A stretch of 64,000 bases of DNA from Mycobacteroides sp. LB1 (GCF_013449725.1 NZ_JACCFF010000006.1:124001-188000), one strand, 5' to 3'. Positions 44,924 through 54,006 are shown, counted from the stretch's first letter. Program-made: numbers and translations. Notes: a model not told the origin generated them from the sequence alone.

Positions 44924-46159
44924 GTGGCGCATTCGCATACCCATTCCCACACGATGCCGACGGGCCCCGCCCCTTTCGGCTCCACCGCCGCCCGGACCGT
45001 GGTGGGTCTCCTCGGTGTGATGGGGATTGCGGTCCTCGTCGGCCTCGTTGTGTTGTGGCCGGAGCACCGCACGGTGGATATACCGCAGCCGTATCAGAAT
45101 GCCCATGGCGGTGCGGTCACCACAGAATCGGGCCAGGTGGTAGCGACGCGTATCGGTGAGTGCGGCAGCCCCTCCACCGGGCAGGTGCTCACCGCTGACC
45201 CGGTGCCGGGTCAGACACCTGAGTCGACGTGCTCGCTCGACCTCATCGCCATCACCTCCGGCCCCAACTCGGGCGCCAAGACTCAGCTGGAATTCACGGC
45301 CGGTGGCGGGCAGCCGACTCTCGCTGCCGGAGAAGATATTCGGATCACCAGGCAGGTCGACGCGCAGGGCGCCACCACCTACAGCTTCTATGACTACGAA
45401 CGCGCGTGGCCGCTGGCGGCGGTAGCCGCAGCCTTCGCGATCGTCATCTGCCTGGTGGCGCGCTGGCGCGGATTACGGGCATTGGTGGGCATCGTGGTGG
45501 CGTTCATGGTGCTCGCCGTGTTCCTGCTTCCGGCAGTGCGTGACGGCGGCCCCGCGTTGCCGCTGGCGCTGGTGGCGTCGGGCTTGATCCTGTTCGTGGT
45601 CATCTACCTTGCTCACGGTGTGAGCATGCGCACCAGTGCGGCGCTATTGGGCACCCTCACGGCGATGCTGTTCGCGGCCGGACTGTCTTGGGCCGTCATC
45701 GGGCTGACACATCTGACCGGCCTATCGGACGAGCAGAACAACGAAGTCGCCGCGTACATGGGTGGGGTGTCGATCTCCGGGTTGTTGCTCGCCGGGTTCA
45801 TCATCGGATCGCTCGGCGTTCTCAACGACGTGACGGTCACGCAGGCCTCAACGGTCTTCGAACTGGCAGAGCTCGGCGACGGCTCGACGCGACGCGACAT
45901 TTTCCTGGGCGCCATGCGGGTGGGGCGCGATCACATCGCCAGCACGGTGTACACGCTGGTGCTGGCGTATGCCGGGAACTCGCTGCCGCTCCTGCTGTTG
46001 TTCAGCGTCGCCAATCGATCCCTGGGTGACGTACTGACTAGCGAGGGAGTGGCGATCGAGATCGCCAGATCCGCGGTGGGTGGCATCGCCCTGGTGCTGT
46101 CGGTTCCGTTGACGACTGCGATCGCAGCGGCGTTGGCGACACCAGGCAAGCGGGCCTAG
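44924..46159 (+). CDS. YibE/F-family multipass membrane protein
   Basis: 411 residues from GTG 44924; ATG 44954 is an alternative that would drop the His-rich start (HSHTHSHT). One TM helix (about 24-44) is followed by an exterior domain of about 115 residues, then seven or so TM helices with the YibE/F signature LLAGFIIGSLGVLNDVTVTQASTVFEL (in segments) and GRDHIASTVYTLVLAYAG. Family members are presumed transporters with no defined substrate. The His-rich N-terminus hints at metal but proves nothing. It is coupled to mobA. Confidence 0.8.
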   Translation: MAHSHTHSHTMPTGPAPFGSTAARTVVGLLGVMGIAVLVGLVVLWPEHRTVDIPQPYQNAHGGAVTTESGQVVATRIGECGSPSTGQVLTADPVPGQTPESTCSLDLIAITSGPNSGAKTQLEFTAGGGQPTLAAGEDIRITRQVDAQGATTYSFYDYERAWPLAAVAAAFAIVICLVARWRGLRALVGIVVAFMVLAVFLLPAVRDGGPALPLALVASGLILFVVIYLAHGVSMRTSAALLGTLTAMLFAAGLSWAVIGLTHLTGLSDEQNNEVAAYMGGVSISGLLLAGFIIGSLGVLNDVTVTQASTVFELAELGDGSTRRDIFLGAMRVGRDHIASTVYTLVLAYAGNSLPLLLLFSVANRSLGDVLTSEGVAIEIARSAVGGIALVLSVPLTTAIAAALATPGKRA

Positions 46160-46179
46160 CCGAAGGCGGGCAAGCGGCC

Positions 46180-46863
46180 CTAACCGAAGGCGCAGAACTC
46201 GTTTCCGTCCGGGTCGGTGAGCACAGTCCAGCGGATATCGGTATCGGGGCCGCGGAGCGCGCGGGCGCCGTCGTGCACCAACTCGGCGGCATCGGCACGT
46301 ACATCCCAGTGCCAGCGGTTCTTGACCACACGCTCATCGGCAACCGGAACGAACTTCCAGATCAGGTCACCCCATCCGGCGCCGTCGCGCAGCCACCGCG
46401 GCGCCCCGTCGGAGCCGGGTATCAGTGTGCCGCCGACGAGGCCCTGCCACCACCGGGCGATCTCGACCGGATTTTCGCTATCGGTGCACACTGCGAATAG
46501 CCTTGCAGGCGTATCGCTTTCGAGTTGCGGATCGAGAAAGGCGCAGAACTCGTTGCCCTCGACGTCCGCCAGTACGGCCCGGTTTGGCCCATACTCCGCC
46601 ACCACCGTCGCGCCCAGCGCGATGAGGTCCTCGGCGCCACGTGCGTATACATCGAAATGCACACGGTTCTTGACGGCTTTGGGCTCCGGGACGCGATTGA
46701 CCCAGATATCGACATCCTTGCCGCGCCGGATCAGCGCTTCGCCTGCCTCGTCGACATCGACCTCACCCCCGATGGCCGCGGCCCAGAACTTGGCGACGGG
46801 CACGGGCAGCATCGCGTCGATGCAGAAGTCCTTGAGACTGGCACTGGGCATGGGAATCGACAC
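46180..46863 (-). CDS. Two-domain VOC (glyoxalase-like) protein
   Basis: 227 residues from GTG 46863; ATG 46851 is possible. Two glyoxalase/bleomycin-resistance half-domains are visible, each ending in the same motif: LADVEGNEFCAFLDP at about 98-112 and LTDPDGNEFCAFG at the C-terminus, preceded by KNRVHFDVYA and KNRWHWDVRA. The duplicated V-K-N-R-x-H-x-D-V pattern carries the metal-ligand His. VOC proteins include dioxygenases, isomerases and drug-binding proteins. The monooxygenase gene lies nine bases upstream in the same direction. Confidence 0.78.
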   Translation of the reverse strand: MSIPMPSASLKDFCIDAMLPVPVAKFWAAAIGGEVDVDEAGEALIRRGKDVDIWVNRVPEPKAVKNRVHFDVYARGAEDLIALGATVVAEYGPNRAVLADVEGNEFCAFLDPQLESDTPARLFAVCTDSENPVEIARWWQGLVGGTLIPGSDGAPRWLRDGAGWGDLIWKFVPVADERVVKNRWHWDVRADAAELVHDGARALRGPDTDIRWTVLTDPDGNEFCAFG

Positions 46864-46872
46864 AGGCGAATC

Positions 46873-48027
46873 CTATGGGCGAACGGTTATGTCACACGCG
46901 TCATATCCGGAGATGCCCCGTAGCTGGCGCCAGAACACGGCTGCGGGTATCCGAGCCGATGCTCGGGTCAGCAGTCCGCTCAACACGGCGGGGCGCGCAT
47001 AGGTCGCGTGACCGATGTGACGGCTCCGATTGACCACTGTGCGGGTGCGGGATTTGCGCTGGCGCGCGTATTCACGGAAAGCGCTTGGCAGAGAGGATCG
47101 TTCGGATACTGCCACGCCGAGCACTGCGGCGTCCTCAAGGGACTGGCATCCGCCCTGGCCCAAGTGTGGTCGCATCGGGTGCGCCGCGTCGCCCACCAGC
47201 ACGACCCTCCCGCCGGTGATTCGGCGCAGGCGCCCGCGGTCGAAGATATCGCCGCGGAGCACCGACGACTCGTCGCTCTGCTTCAGCAGGTCCGGGATCG
47301 GGTCGGCCCAATCGCTGAACTTTCTTGCCAGGTAGTCGATTTCGCCGTTGGACGCGCGTTGTGCTTCGAGGGATCGTTCGCCGGCGAACCAGTATGTACG
47401 GCCGCCGGGCATCGGCAGATGGCCGAATTCGATGCCCGGTCCCAGGGTGATCCCGGCCAGCTCCTCGGAGACCGCCATGTCGGCGATACCGCGCCATGCG
47501 GTGTACCCGGAGTATCGGAACGCGAGTGGTCCATTGAGATATTGCGCTGCGAGCGATCCGATCCCGTCGGCACCGATGACCGCGGAGGCGGTGAGTGCCT
47601 CGCCGTCGGCCAGCTCGACGGAGGTCCCGTGAAGCCCGTCGCGAACTCTGGCCACGCGAGCGCCGTAGCGGACGGTCCCCGGCGTGAGCCGGCCCGCCAG
47701 AATCGCCAGGAGTTGATTGCGTTCGGTGACCGCGACGGGCTCGCCGATTGCCCTGGTGAGCTGTCCGTTCGGAGGTTCTCGGAGTATTCGCCCATCCCGC
47801 CAGCGCATCATGCCCGCCTCCGCCCGCGCGCTCGCATCACGCACGTCGTCACCGACACCGAGGGCGTCGCATGCCGCTAATGCGTTGGGCCATAAGGTAA
47901 TCGCGTAGCCTGTGGAGGTGCCATCTCGATCGTCGAGAACCACGACATCGCGCCCGGACTGCTGTAACGCGACTGCGGTGGCAAGACCGGCGATCCCGGC
48001 GCCAACCACGACGATGTGGCCGCTCAT
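46873..48027 (-). CDS. FAD-dependent aromatic-type monooxygenase
   Basis: 384 residues from ATG 48027; residues upstream of it lie in the divergent promoter region. The PHBH-fold motifs are present: the FAD dinucleotide loop VVVGAGIAGLATA (6-18), the DG motif in VIGADGIGS, and GDAAHPMRPHLGQGGCQSLEDA, which binds the FAD ribityl chain. The substrate is unknown, though this class hydroxylates aromatics and some antibiotics, including rifamycins. It is co-directional with the VOC gene, and a short hydroxylation module is possible. Confidence 0.85.
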   Translation of the reverse strand: MSGHIVVVGAGIAGLATAVALQQSGRDVVVLDDRDGTSTGYAITLWPNALAACDALGVGDDVRDASARAEAGMMRWRDGRILREPPNGQLTRAIGEPVAVTERNQLLAILAGRLTPGTVRYGARVARVRDGLHGTSVELADGEALTASAVIGADGIGSLAAQYLNGPLAFRYSGYTAWRGIADMAVSEELAGITLGPGIEFGHLPMPGGRTYWFAGERSLEAQRASNGEIDYLARKFSDWADPIPDLLKQSDESSVLRGDIFDRGRLRRITGGRVVLVGDAAHPMRPHLGQGGCQSLEDAAVLGVAVSERSSLPSAFREYARQRKSRTRTVVNRSRHIGHATYARPAVLSGLLTRASARIPAAVFWRQLRGISGYDACDITVRP

Positions 48028-48153
48028 GGTTCGACGGTATGGGCGGACCCCACAGGGGTAAAGGGTCTGGGTCTGTGATGTTCGGCATTCGTTTACTCGG
48101 GGCTGATCTGCTTGGCTAAGGTTCACCAAACCCAGACATCTAGGAGGAGACCC

Positions 48154-48768
48154 ATGGCCACACTCGAAGAGCTACTTAACGAGATTCCGACCGATCAGAT
48201 CGCCGCGAAGCTCGGAGTCGACAACGAGACGGCCGAGAAGGCGATCAAGTCAGTGGTGCCGCTGCTGGTGGGCGGCCTGCAGGCCAACGCCGACGACCCG
48301 GACAAGGCCGCTGATCTGCAGGCCAATGTCAGCAGCGCGCCGAGCACCCTCCTTGACGGCGGTGTGAATGTCGACGATGTCGATCAGAACGCAGGCAACG
48401 CGGTCGTTGCTTCGTTGTTCGGTGACAACAATGCCGACGACGTAGCCGCCAAGCTGTCCGGCGCCGGAGCCGGCAGCAGCGACTTGATCAAGCAGCTGCT
48501 GCCGATCCTTGCGCCGATCGTGCTTGCCTTCGTCGCCAAGAAGCTCACCGGTGGAGGCGCGCAGGCTGCTCCCGCCGAGGCGCCCGCGGCCAGCGGTGGC
48601 GGTATTGGCGACATCCTGGGCAACATCCTCGGCAGCGCCGTCGGTGGCGGGGCAGCCTCCGGTGGTAACAACCCGCTGGGCAGCATCCTGGGTAGCGTCC
48701 TCAGCAGCAAGGGTGGCAGCGACGCCCTCGGGAGCATTCTGGGCGGCCTGCTCGGCGGCAAGAAGTAA
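48154..48768 (+). CDS. DUF937-family protein
   Basis: 204 residues from ATG 48154 with a strong AGGAGGAGA. The N-terminal part (ATLEELLNEIPTDQIAAKLGVDNETAEKAIKSVVPLLVGGL in segments) is the DUF937 helical domain. A hydrophobic segment (IKQLLPILAPIVLAFVAKKL) and a Gly/Ser-rich tail with repeated LGSILGSVL and LGNILGSAVGG units follow. Function is unknown; members are abundant in actinobacteria. It is divergent from the monooxygenase and is followed by a good terminator. Confidence 0.8.
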   Translation: MATLEELLNEIPTDQIAAKLGVDNETAEKAIKSVVPLLVGGLQANADDPDKAADLQANVSSAPSTLLDGGVNVDDVDQNAGNAVVASLFGDNNADDVAAKLSGAGAGSSDLIKQLLPILAPIVLAFVAKKLTGGGAQAAPAEAPAASGGGIGDILGNILGSAVGGGAASGGNNPLGSILGSVLSSKGGSDALGSILGGLLGGKK

Positions 48769-48786
48769 CCGCGCGGCCTCACACGG

Positions 48787-48820
48787 AACCACCCGGCGCC
48801 TCACGGGCCGGGTGGTTTCG
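48787..48820 (+). terminator. Intrinsic-type terminator after the DUF937 gene
   Basis: AACCACCCGGC (48787-48797) pairs perfectly with GCCGGGTGGTT (48807-48817), followed by TCG, 18 bp after the stop. Confidence 0.75.
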
Positions 48821-48842
48821 TCGCGTTATAGCCCATCCGGTC

Positions 48843-48904
48843 TGACGAATGTGGCGTCAGCGCGGCGTTCGGGCCGGATTCCCGCGGTGGGGTCACACTC
48901 GGCG
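48843..48904. repeat. 62-bp palindromic element, copy C (degenerate, solo)
   Basis: The right half matches copy B at 28 of 34 positions (GGGCCG, TCCCGC, TCAC, CTCGGCG). The left half keeps GACGAATGTG as in copies A and D. It has the same total length as A and B. It lies between the DUF937 terminator and the valS promoter with no gene inside. Confidence 0.65.
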
Positions 48905-48930
48905 CGTGAAATGCCGTGGACCGGCAACCC

Positions 48931-48936
48931 TAGAAT
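48931..48936 (+). promoter_or_regulatory. -10 element of leaderless valS
   Basis: TAGAAT ends seven bases before GTG 48944, so transcription is expected to start at the initiation codon. No Shine-Dalgarno is present. Confidence 0.6.
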
Positions 48937-48943
48937 CTGATGG

Positions 48944-51580
48944 GTGACCCAAACCCCTGACACGAACGCCGCCAGCTCCCTGCCCACCTCGTGGGACCCG
49001 GGAGCGGTAGAGGCGGACCTGTATCAGGGCTGGGTCGACGCCGGATACTTCACCGCCGATCCGTCCAGCGACAAGCCGGGCTACTCGATCGTGCTGCCAC
49101 CGCCGAATGTCACCGGCAGCCTGCACATGGGACACGCGCTCGACCACACCCTGATGGACGCGCTGACCCGCCGCAAACGCATGCAGGGCTACGAGGTGCT
49201 CTGGCTGCCCGGTATGGACCATGCCGGTATCGCCACTCAGAGCGTGGTGGAGAAGCAGCTGGCCGCCGACGGCAAGACCAAAGAGGAGTTCGGCCGCGAG
49301 CTGTTCATCGAGAAGGTGTGGGACTGGAAACGTGAGTCCGGCGGCGCCATCGGTGGGCAGATGCGCCGCCTCGGTGACGGCGTCGACTGGAGCCGTGACC
49401 GCTTCACCATGGACGAGGGCCTGTCCCGCGCGGTGCGCACCATCTTCAAGAAGTTGTTCGACGCCGGGCTGATCTACCGCGCCGAACGGTTGGTCAACTG
49501 GTCACCGGAACTGAAGACCGCCATCTCCGACCTCGAGGTCAAATACGAGGAGGTCGAGGGCGAGCTGGTCTCGTTCCGGTACGGCTCCCTGGACGACAAC
49601 GAACCGCATCTGGTGGTGGCCACCACCCGCCTGGAAACGATGCTGGGGGATACCGCCATCGCGGTGCATCCCGACGACGATCGATACAGTGCGCTAATCG
49701 GTCAGACGCTGGCGCACCCGTTCCAGGACCGCAGCATCCCGATCGTCGCCGACACTCACGTCGACCCCGAATTCGGCACCGGCGCCGTCAAGGTCACTCC
49801 AGCGCATGACCCGAATGACTTCGAGATCGGGCTGCGACACAAGCTGCCGATGCCGACGATCATGGATATCCACGGCCGGATCTGGAACAGCGGAACTCAG
49901 TTCGACGGCATGGACCGGTTCGAGGCGCGGGTCAAGGTGCGCGAGGCGCTGGCCGAGCAGGGGCGCATCGTCGCCGAGAAGCGCCCCTACCTGCACAGCG
50001 TCGGTCATTCCGAGCGTTCGGGCGAGCCCATCGAGCCGCGGTTATCCCTGCAGTGGTGGGTCAAGGTCGAGTCGCTGGCCAAGGCCGCCGGTGATGCGGT
50101 TCGCAATGGCGACACCGTGATTCACCCAGCCAGCCTGGAGCCGCGTTGGTTCGCATGGGTCGACAATATGCACGACTGGTGCATCTCCCGTCAGCTGTGG
50201 TGGGGCCACCGCATCCCGATCTGGCACGGCCCTAACGGGGAGATCGTGTGTCTCGGTCCCGACGAGACCGCCCCCGAGGGCTACGAGCAGGACCCGGATG
50301 TGTTGGACACCTGGTTCTCCTCGGCGCTGTGGCCGTTCTCAACGATGGGCTGGCCCGATGCCACCCCGGAGCTGGAGAAGTTCTATCCCACAAGCGTTCT
50401 GGTCACCGGGTACGACATTCTGTTCTTCTGGGTGGCGCGGATGATGATGTTCGGCACGTTCGTGGCTGGGGATCCCGCATTGGGCGACGCCCGCGTCCCA
50501 TTCCAGAACGTCTTCCTGCACGGCCTGATCCGTGATCAGTTCGGCCAGAAGATGAGCAAGTCCAAGGGCAACGGTATTGATCCGCTGGACTGGGTGGAAG
50601 GGTTTGGCGCCGACGCATTGCGCTTCACGCTCGCCCGGGGCGCCAGCCCGGGTGGTGACCTATCCGTCGGCGAGGATGCCGCCCGCGCCTCACGTAACTT
50701 CACCACGAAGTTGTTCAACGCCACCCGATTCGCATTGATGAACGGTGCCGCGCTGGGCGAACTTTCCGCCGCCGATCTCACCGATGCCGACCGGTGGATC
50801 CTGGGCCGCCTCGAACAGGTGCGGGCAGAGGTGGATGTCGCACTGGATCGCTACGAGTTCAGCGTGGCCTGCGAGGCGCTGTATCACTTCGCGTGGGACG
50901 AGTTCTGTGACTGGTACCTGGAATTGGCAAAGGTGCAGATGGCCGAGAAGCCGGAGGGCACCCGCATTGTGCTGGCGACGGTATTGGACGCCTTGCTGCG
51001 GCTGTTGCATCCGGTGATTCCGTTCGTCACCGAGGTGTTGTGGAAGGCGGTCACCGGCCAGGAGTCGGTGGTCATCGCGGCCTGGCCGACCGCCTCGGGT
51101 ATCGAATTGGATAACGCTGCGGTGCAGCGTATTGCCGATATGCAGAAGCTGGTGACGGAAGTTCGGCGATTCCGCAGCGATCAGGGCTTGGGTGACCGCC
51201 AGAAGGTCGCGGCCCGTCTGGCCGGTGTCTCCGAGGCGGGACTGGACGGACAGCTTGCCGCGGTGACCTCCCTGGCCTGGCTGACCCCCGCCGAGGAAGG
51301 TTTCAGCCCGACGGCTTCGGTGGAGGTGCGGCTGTCCGGCGCCACCGTGACCGTCGAGGTGGACACCTCCGGCACCGTCGACGTCGAGGCTGAGCGTCGG
51401 CGATTGGAGAAGGATCTGGCCGCCGCACGTAAGGAACTCGACGGCACTACAAGCAAGTTGGGCAATGATGCGTTCTTGGCTAAGGCGCCCGACGCCGTGG
51501 TTGAGAAGATTCGTGGCCGCCAGCGGTTGGCCACCGAGGAGGTCGAGCGGATCACCGCCCGCCTCGGCGGGTTGGTGTAA
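48944..51580 (+). CDS. valS: Valyl-tRNA synthetase
   Basis: 878 residues from GTG 48944. The class Ia motifs are HMGH (61-64, within PPPNVTGSLHMGHAL) and KMSKS (536-540). The CP1 editing domain, which removes mischarged threonine, carries VATTRLETMLGDTAIAVHPDD. A C-terminal coiled-coil arm (VEAERRRLEKDLAAARKEL) is the ValS-specific tRNA-binding segment. It charges tRNA-Val. folC follows by six bases, as in Rv2448c-Rv2447c. A palindromic repeat and a -10 lie upstream. Confidence 0.97.
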   Translation: MTQTPDTNAASSLPTSWDPGAVEADLYQGWVDAGYFTADPSSDKPGYSIVLPPPNVTGSLHMGHALDHTLMDALTRRKRMQGYEVLWLPGMDHAGIATQSVVEKQLAADGKTKEEFGRELFIEKVWDWKRESGGAIGGQMRRLGDGVDWSRDRFTMDEGLSRAVRTIFKKLFDAGLIYRAERLVNWSPELKTAISDLEVKYEEVEGELVSFRYGSLDDNEPHLVVATTRLETMLGDTAIAVHPDDDRYSALIGQTLAHPFQDRSIPIVADTHVDPEFGTGAVKVTPAHDPNDFEIGLRHKLPMPTIMDIHGRIWNSGTQFDGMDRFEARVKVREALAEQGRIVAEKRPYLHSVGHSERSGEPIEPRLSLQWWVKVESLAKAAGDAVRNGDTVIHPASLEPRWFAWVDNMHDWCISRQLWWGHRIPIWHGPNGEIVCLGPDETAPEGYEQDPDVLDTWFSSALWPFSTMGWPDATPELEKFYPTSVLVTGYDILFFWVARMMMFGTFVAGDPALGDARVPFQNVFLHGLIRDQFGQKMSKSKGNGIDPLDWVEGFGADALRFTLARGASPGGDLSVGEDAARASRNFTTKLFNATRFALMNGAALGELSAADLTDADRWILGRLEQVRAEVDVALDRYEFSVACEALYHFAWDEFCDWYLELAKVQMAEKPEGTRIVLATVLDALLRLLHPVIPFVTEVLWKAVTGQESVVIAAWPTASGIELDNAAVQRIADMQKLVTEVRRFRSDQGLGDRQKVAARLAGVSEAGLDGQLAAVTSLAWLTPAEEGFSPTASVEVRLSGATVTVEVDTSGTVDVEAERRRLEKDLAAARKELDGTTSKLGNDAFLAKAPDAVVEKIRGRQRLATEEVERITARLGGLV

Positions 51581-51586
51581 CCAGTC

Positions 51587-53011
51587 ATGAATCCAGAACC
51601 CTCGCCCGACGAGATCGCCGCTCTGCTGCAGATCGAATATCTGCTCGACCAACGGTGGCCGGAAACCAAGATCGAACCGTCGACCGACCGCATTGTCGCC
51701 CTGATGGAACTGCTGGGTTCGCCCCAGCGCGCATATCCGGCCATTCACGTCGCCGGCACCAACGGCAAGACCTCGGTGACGCGGATGATCGACGCGCTGT
51801 TGACGGCGCTGCACCGGCGCACGGGACGCACCACCAGTCCGCATCTGCAATCGGCAGTTGAGCGCATCGCCATTGACGGCCAACCGATCTCGCCGGCGAG
51901 CTACGTCGAGATCTACGCCGAGATCGAACCGTTCGTGGAGTTGGTGGACAAGCAGTCGCAGGAGCAGGGCGGGCCCGCGATGAGCAAGTTCGAGGTGCTG
52001 ACCGCCATGGCCTTCGTCGCGTTCGCGGACGCGCCTGTCGACATCGCGGTCGTGGAGGTCGGGCTCGGCGGCCGGTGGGATGCCACCAATATCATCGACG
52101 CCCCGGTCGCCGTCATCACGCCGATCGGTATAGACCATGTCGAATTCCTGGGGTCGGACATTGCGACAATTGCCTCGGAAAAGGCCGGAATCATCAAGCG
52201 GCACAAGCTTGATGGAATGACGGGCGAGGCCGGTTCCGATACAGTTGCCGTCATCGCACAGCAGACGCCCGAGGCGATGGAGGTGCTGCTGAGCCAGACC
52301 GTCGAGGCCGACGCCGCGGTCGCACGGGAAGGCTCGGAGTTCTCGGTGTTGTCCCGTCAGGTCGCCGTCGGCGGGCAAATGCTCGAACTACAGGGTCTCG
52401 GTGGGGCGTACTCGGAGGTCTTTCTGCCCCTGCACGGTGAGCATCAGGCGCATAACGCGGCGCTCGCGCTCGCCGCGGTGGAGGCATTCTTCGGTGCGGG
52501 TGCCGAACGACAACTCGATATCGATGCAGTGCGCGCGGGATTCGCGTCTGTGATCGTGCCCGGACGGCTGGAGCGAGTGCGCAGCGCTCCCGCCGTCTTC
52601 CTGGATGCCGCCCATAACCCGCACGGTGCCGCCGCGTTGGCCGACACCTTGCAATCAGAATTCGACTTCCGGCGTCTTGTCGGCGTCATCAGCGTGATGG
52701 CTGACAAGGACGTCGCCGGAATTCTTGCCGCGCTCGAACCGGCATTCGACGAGATCGTGGTGACGCACAACGGTTCTCCCCGCGCGTTGGGTGCCGATCA
52801 ACTGGCAGAACTGGCCCTGGAAATCTTCGGCGAGGACCGCGTCGTCGTCGCACCCACACTGCTCGATGCGATCGAAACCGCCACCGCGATGGTGGAGGAA
52901 GCGGCTGAAGACGGGGGAGCGGAAGGCTTTTCGGGCACCGGAATCGTCATAACCGGATCGGTCGTCACCGCGGGTGCAGCACGGACACTGTTCGGAAAGG
53001 ACCCAGAGTGA
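51587..53011 (+). CDS. folC: Folylpolyglutamate synthase / dihydrofolate synthase
   Basis: 474 residues. The Mur-ligase-type P-loop is HVAGTNGKTSVTR (54-66). The second ATP/metal segment is VVEVGLGGRWDATNIID, followed by SEKAGIIK and the C-terminal FLDAAHNPHGAAAL. It adds glutamates to folates and, in bifunctional forms, converts dihydropteroate to dihydrofolate. It is a resistance locus for para-aminosalicylic acid in M. tuberculosis (Rv2447c). Its stop overlaps the DUF4233 start by four bases. Confidence 0.95.
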   Translation: MNPEPSPDEIAALLQIEYLLDQRWPETKIEPSTDRIVALMELLGSPQRAYPAIHVAGTNGKTSVTRMIDALLTALHRRTGRTTSPHLQSAVERIAIDGQPISPASYVEIYAEIEPFVELVDKQSQEQGGPAMSKFEVLTAMAFVAFADAPVDIAVVEVGLGGRWDATNIIDAPVAVITPIGIDHVEFLGSDIATIASEKAGIIKRHKLDGMTGEAGSDTVAVIAQQTPEAMEVLLSQTVEADAAVAREGSEFSVLSRQVAVGGQMLELQGLGGAYSEVFLPLHGEHQAHNAALALAAVEAFFGAGAERQLDIDAVRAGFASVIVPGRLERVRSAPAVFLDAAHNPHGAAALADTLQSEFDFRRLVGVISVMADKDVAGILAALEPAFDEIVVTHNGSPRALGADQLAELALEIFGEDRVVVAPTLLDAIETATAMVEEAAEDGGAEGFSGTGIVITGSVVTAGAARTLFGKDPE

Positions 53012-53406
53012 GCACCGAGAGCGAAGAGGGGGAAACCCAACCGGCGCCACCGGATCCCTGGCGGGGTTTCCGCGGGGTGATGGCAGGCACGCTCATCCTG
53101 GAGTCGATCGTGGTGCTGCTGGCTATCCCGGTGGTGAAGATGGTCGGTGGCGGGCTGACAACGTTGTCGTTGACTTACCTCATCGCGGTCGCCGCGGTGA
53201 TGATCCTGCTCTCGGGCAGACAGGGCCGGTCGTGGGCATTGCAGGCCAACCTGACACTCCAGGTGGTTCTCGTTGCGGGATTCTTCGTCCACGCCGCGAT
53301 CGGCTTCGTCGGGCTGCTGTTCCTCGGCGTCTGGCTGCTGATCTGGTACATGCGCAATCAGGTCCGTGACCGTCAGAGCCGCGGGGAGCTCCCGGGTCAG
53401 CGATGA
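53008..53406 (+). CDS. DUF4233 membrane protein
   Basis: 132 residues, GTG overlapping the folC stop. Four TM helices: about 25-43, 50-68, 75-95 and 97-116 (GTLILESIVVLLAIPVV; ITLIAV-type; LTLQVVLVAGFFV; FLGVWLLIWYM). It corresponds to Rv2446c, always next to folC in mycobacteria, function unknown. The last codons run into the first unit of the 32-bp tandem array, whose TGA (53404-53406) terminates the protein. Confidence 0.85.
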   Translation: MSTESEEGETQPAPPDPWRGFRGVMAGTLILESIVVLLAIPVVKMVGGGLTTLSLTYLIAVAAVMILLSGRQGRSWALQANLTLQVVLVAGFFVHAAIGFVGLLFLGVWLLIWYMRNQVRDRQSRGELPGQR

Positions 53407-53551
53407 GCCGCTTGCGCGAAGAGGGTTTGATCGGATGAGCCGCTTGCGCGAAGAGGGTTTGATCGGATGAGCCGCTTGCGCGAAGAGGGTTTGATCGGAT
53501 GAGCCGCTTGCGCGAAGAGGGTTTGATCGGATGAGCCGCTTGCGCGAAGAG
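53402..53551 (+). repeat. Tandem array, five copies of a 32-bp unit
   Basis: Units begin at 53402, 53434, 53466, 53498 and 53530. Each is GATGAGCCGCTTGCGCGAAG plus AG, then GGTTTGATCG. The first four are identical and complete; the fifth ends after 22 bases and continues CATCGGG. There are no spacers. The 22-bp part is the dispersed motif found at 26542 and 35791 and, in longer form, at 34072. The array separates the DUF4233 gene from ndk. Confidence 0.97.
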
Positions 53552-53582
53552 CATCGGGTAACAGCACACCTCTACCGACCAG

Positions 53583-53588
53583 TAGGCT
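53583..53588 (+). promoter_or_regulatory. -10 element of leaderless ndk
   Basis: TAGGCT ends seven bases before GTG 53596, as expected for transcription beginning at the start codon. Confidence 0.55.
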
Positions 53589-53595
53589 GTCGCCC

Positions 53596-54006
53596 GTGAC
53601 TGAGCGGACGCTGGTTTTGATCAAGCCCGATGGTGTGCAACGGGGACTTGTCGGTGAGGTGCTGAATCGGATTGAGCGTAAGGGCCTGACGCTGGTCGCC
53701 CTCGAGCTCAAGAACGTCGGCGAGCCACTGGCCCGGGCGCATTACGCCGAGCATGAGGACAAGCCGTTCTTCGGCTCGCTGCTCGACTTCATCACCTCGG
53801 GACCCGTGGTGGCGGCAGTGCTGGAGGGGCCGCGGGCGATTCCCGCCTTCCGCCAGATTGCCGGCGGCACCGATCCCGTGGAGAAGGCCGCAACCGGCAG
53901 CATCCGCGGGGACTTCGCATTGGAGACCCAAGAGAACCTGGTGCACGGATCCGATTCACCCGAGTCGGCGGCGCGCGAGATCGCGCTCTGGTTCCCCGCG
54001 CTCTGA
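53596..54006 (+). CDS. ndk: Nucleoside diphosphate kinase
   Basis: 136 residues from GTG 53596. TLVLIKPDGVQRGLVGEV opens the fold, and the phospho-acceptor is His117 in ENLVHGSDSPESA, the standard NDK signature. It transfers gamma phosphates among nucleoside triphosphates. The orthologue is Rv2445c. It probably has its own promoter downstream of the tandem array, and rne begins after a 339-bp leader. Confidence 0.96.
   Translation: MTERTLVLIKPDGVQRGLVGEVLNRIERKGLTLVALELKNVGEPLARAHYAEHEDKPFFGSLLDFITSGPVVAAVLEGPRAIPAFRQIAGGTDPVEKAATGSIRGDFALETQENLVHGSDSPESAAREIALWFPAL

Noticed and set aside
53402..53551. CRISPR array
   Set aside because: The five 32-bp units are directly adjacent with no spacers, and no cas genes are present.
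53180..53711. Minus-strand reading frames across the 32-bp array
   Set aside because: They only translate the repeat (repeated LRASGSSDQT and LFAQAAHP strings), lack a start context and overlap the real DUF4233 and ndk genes.
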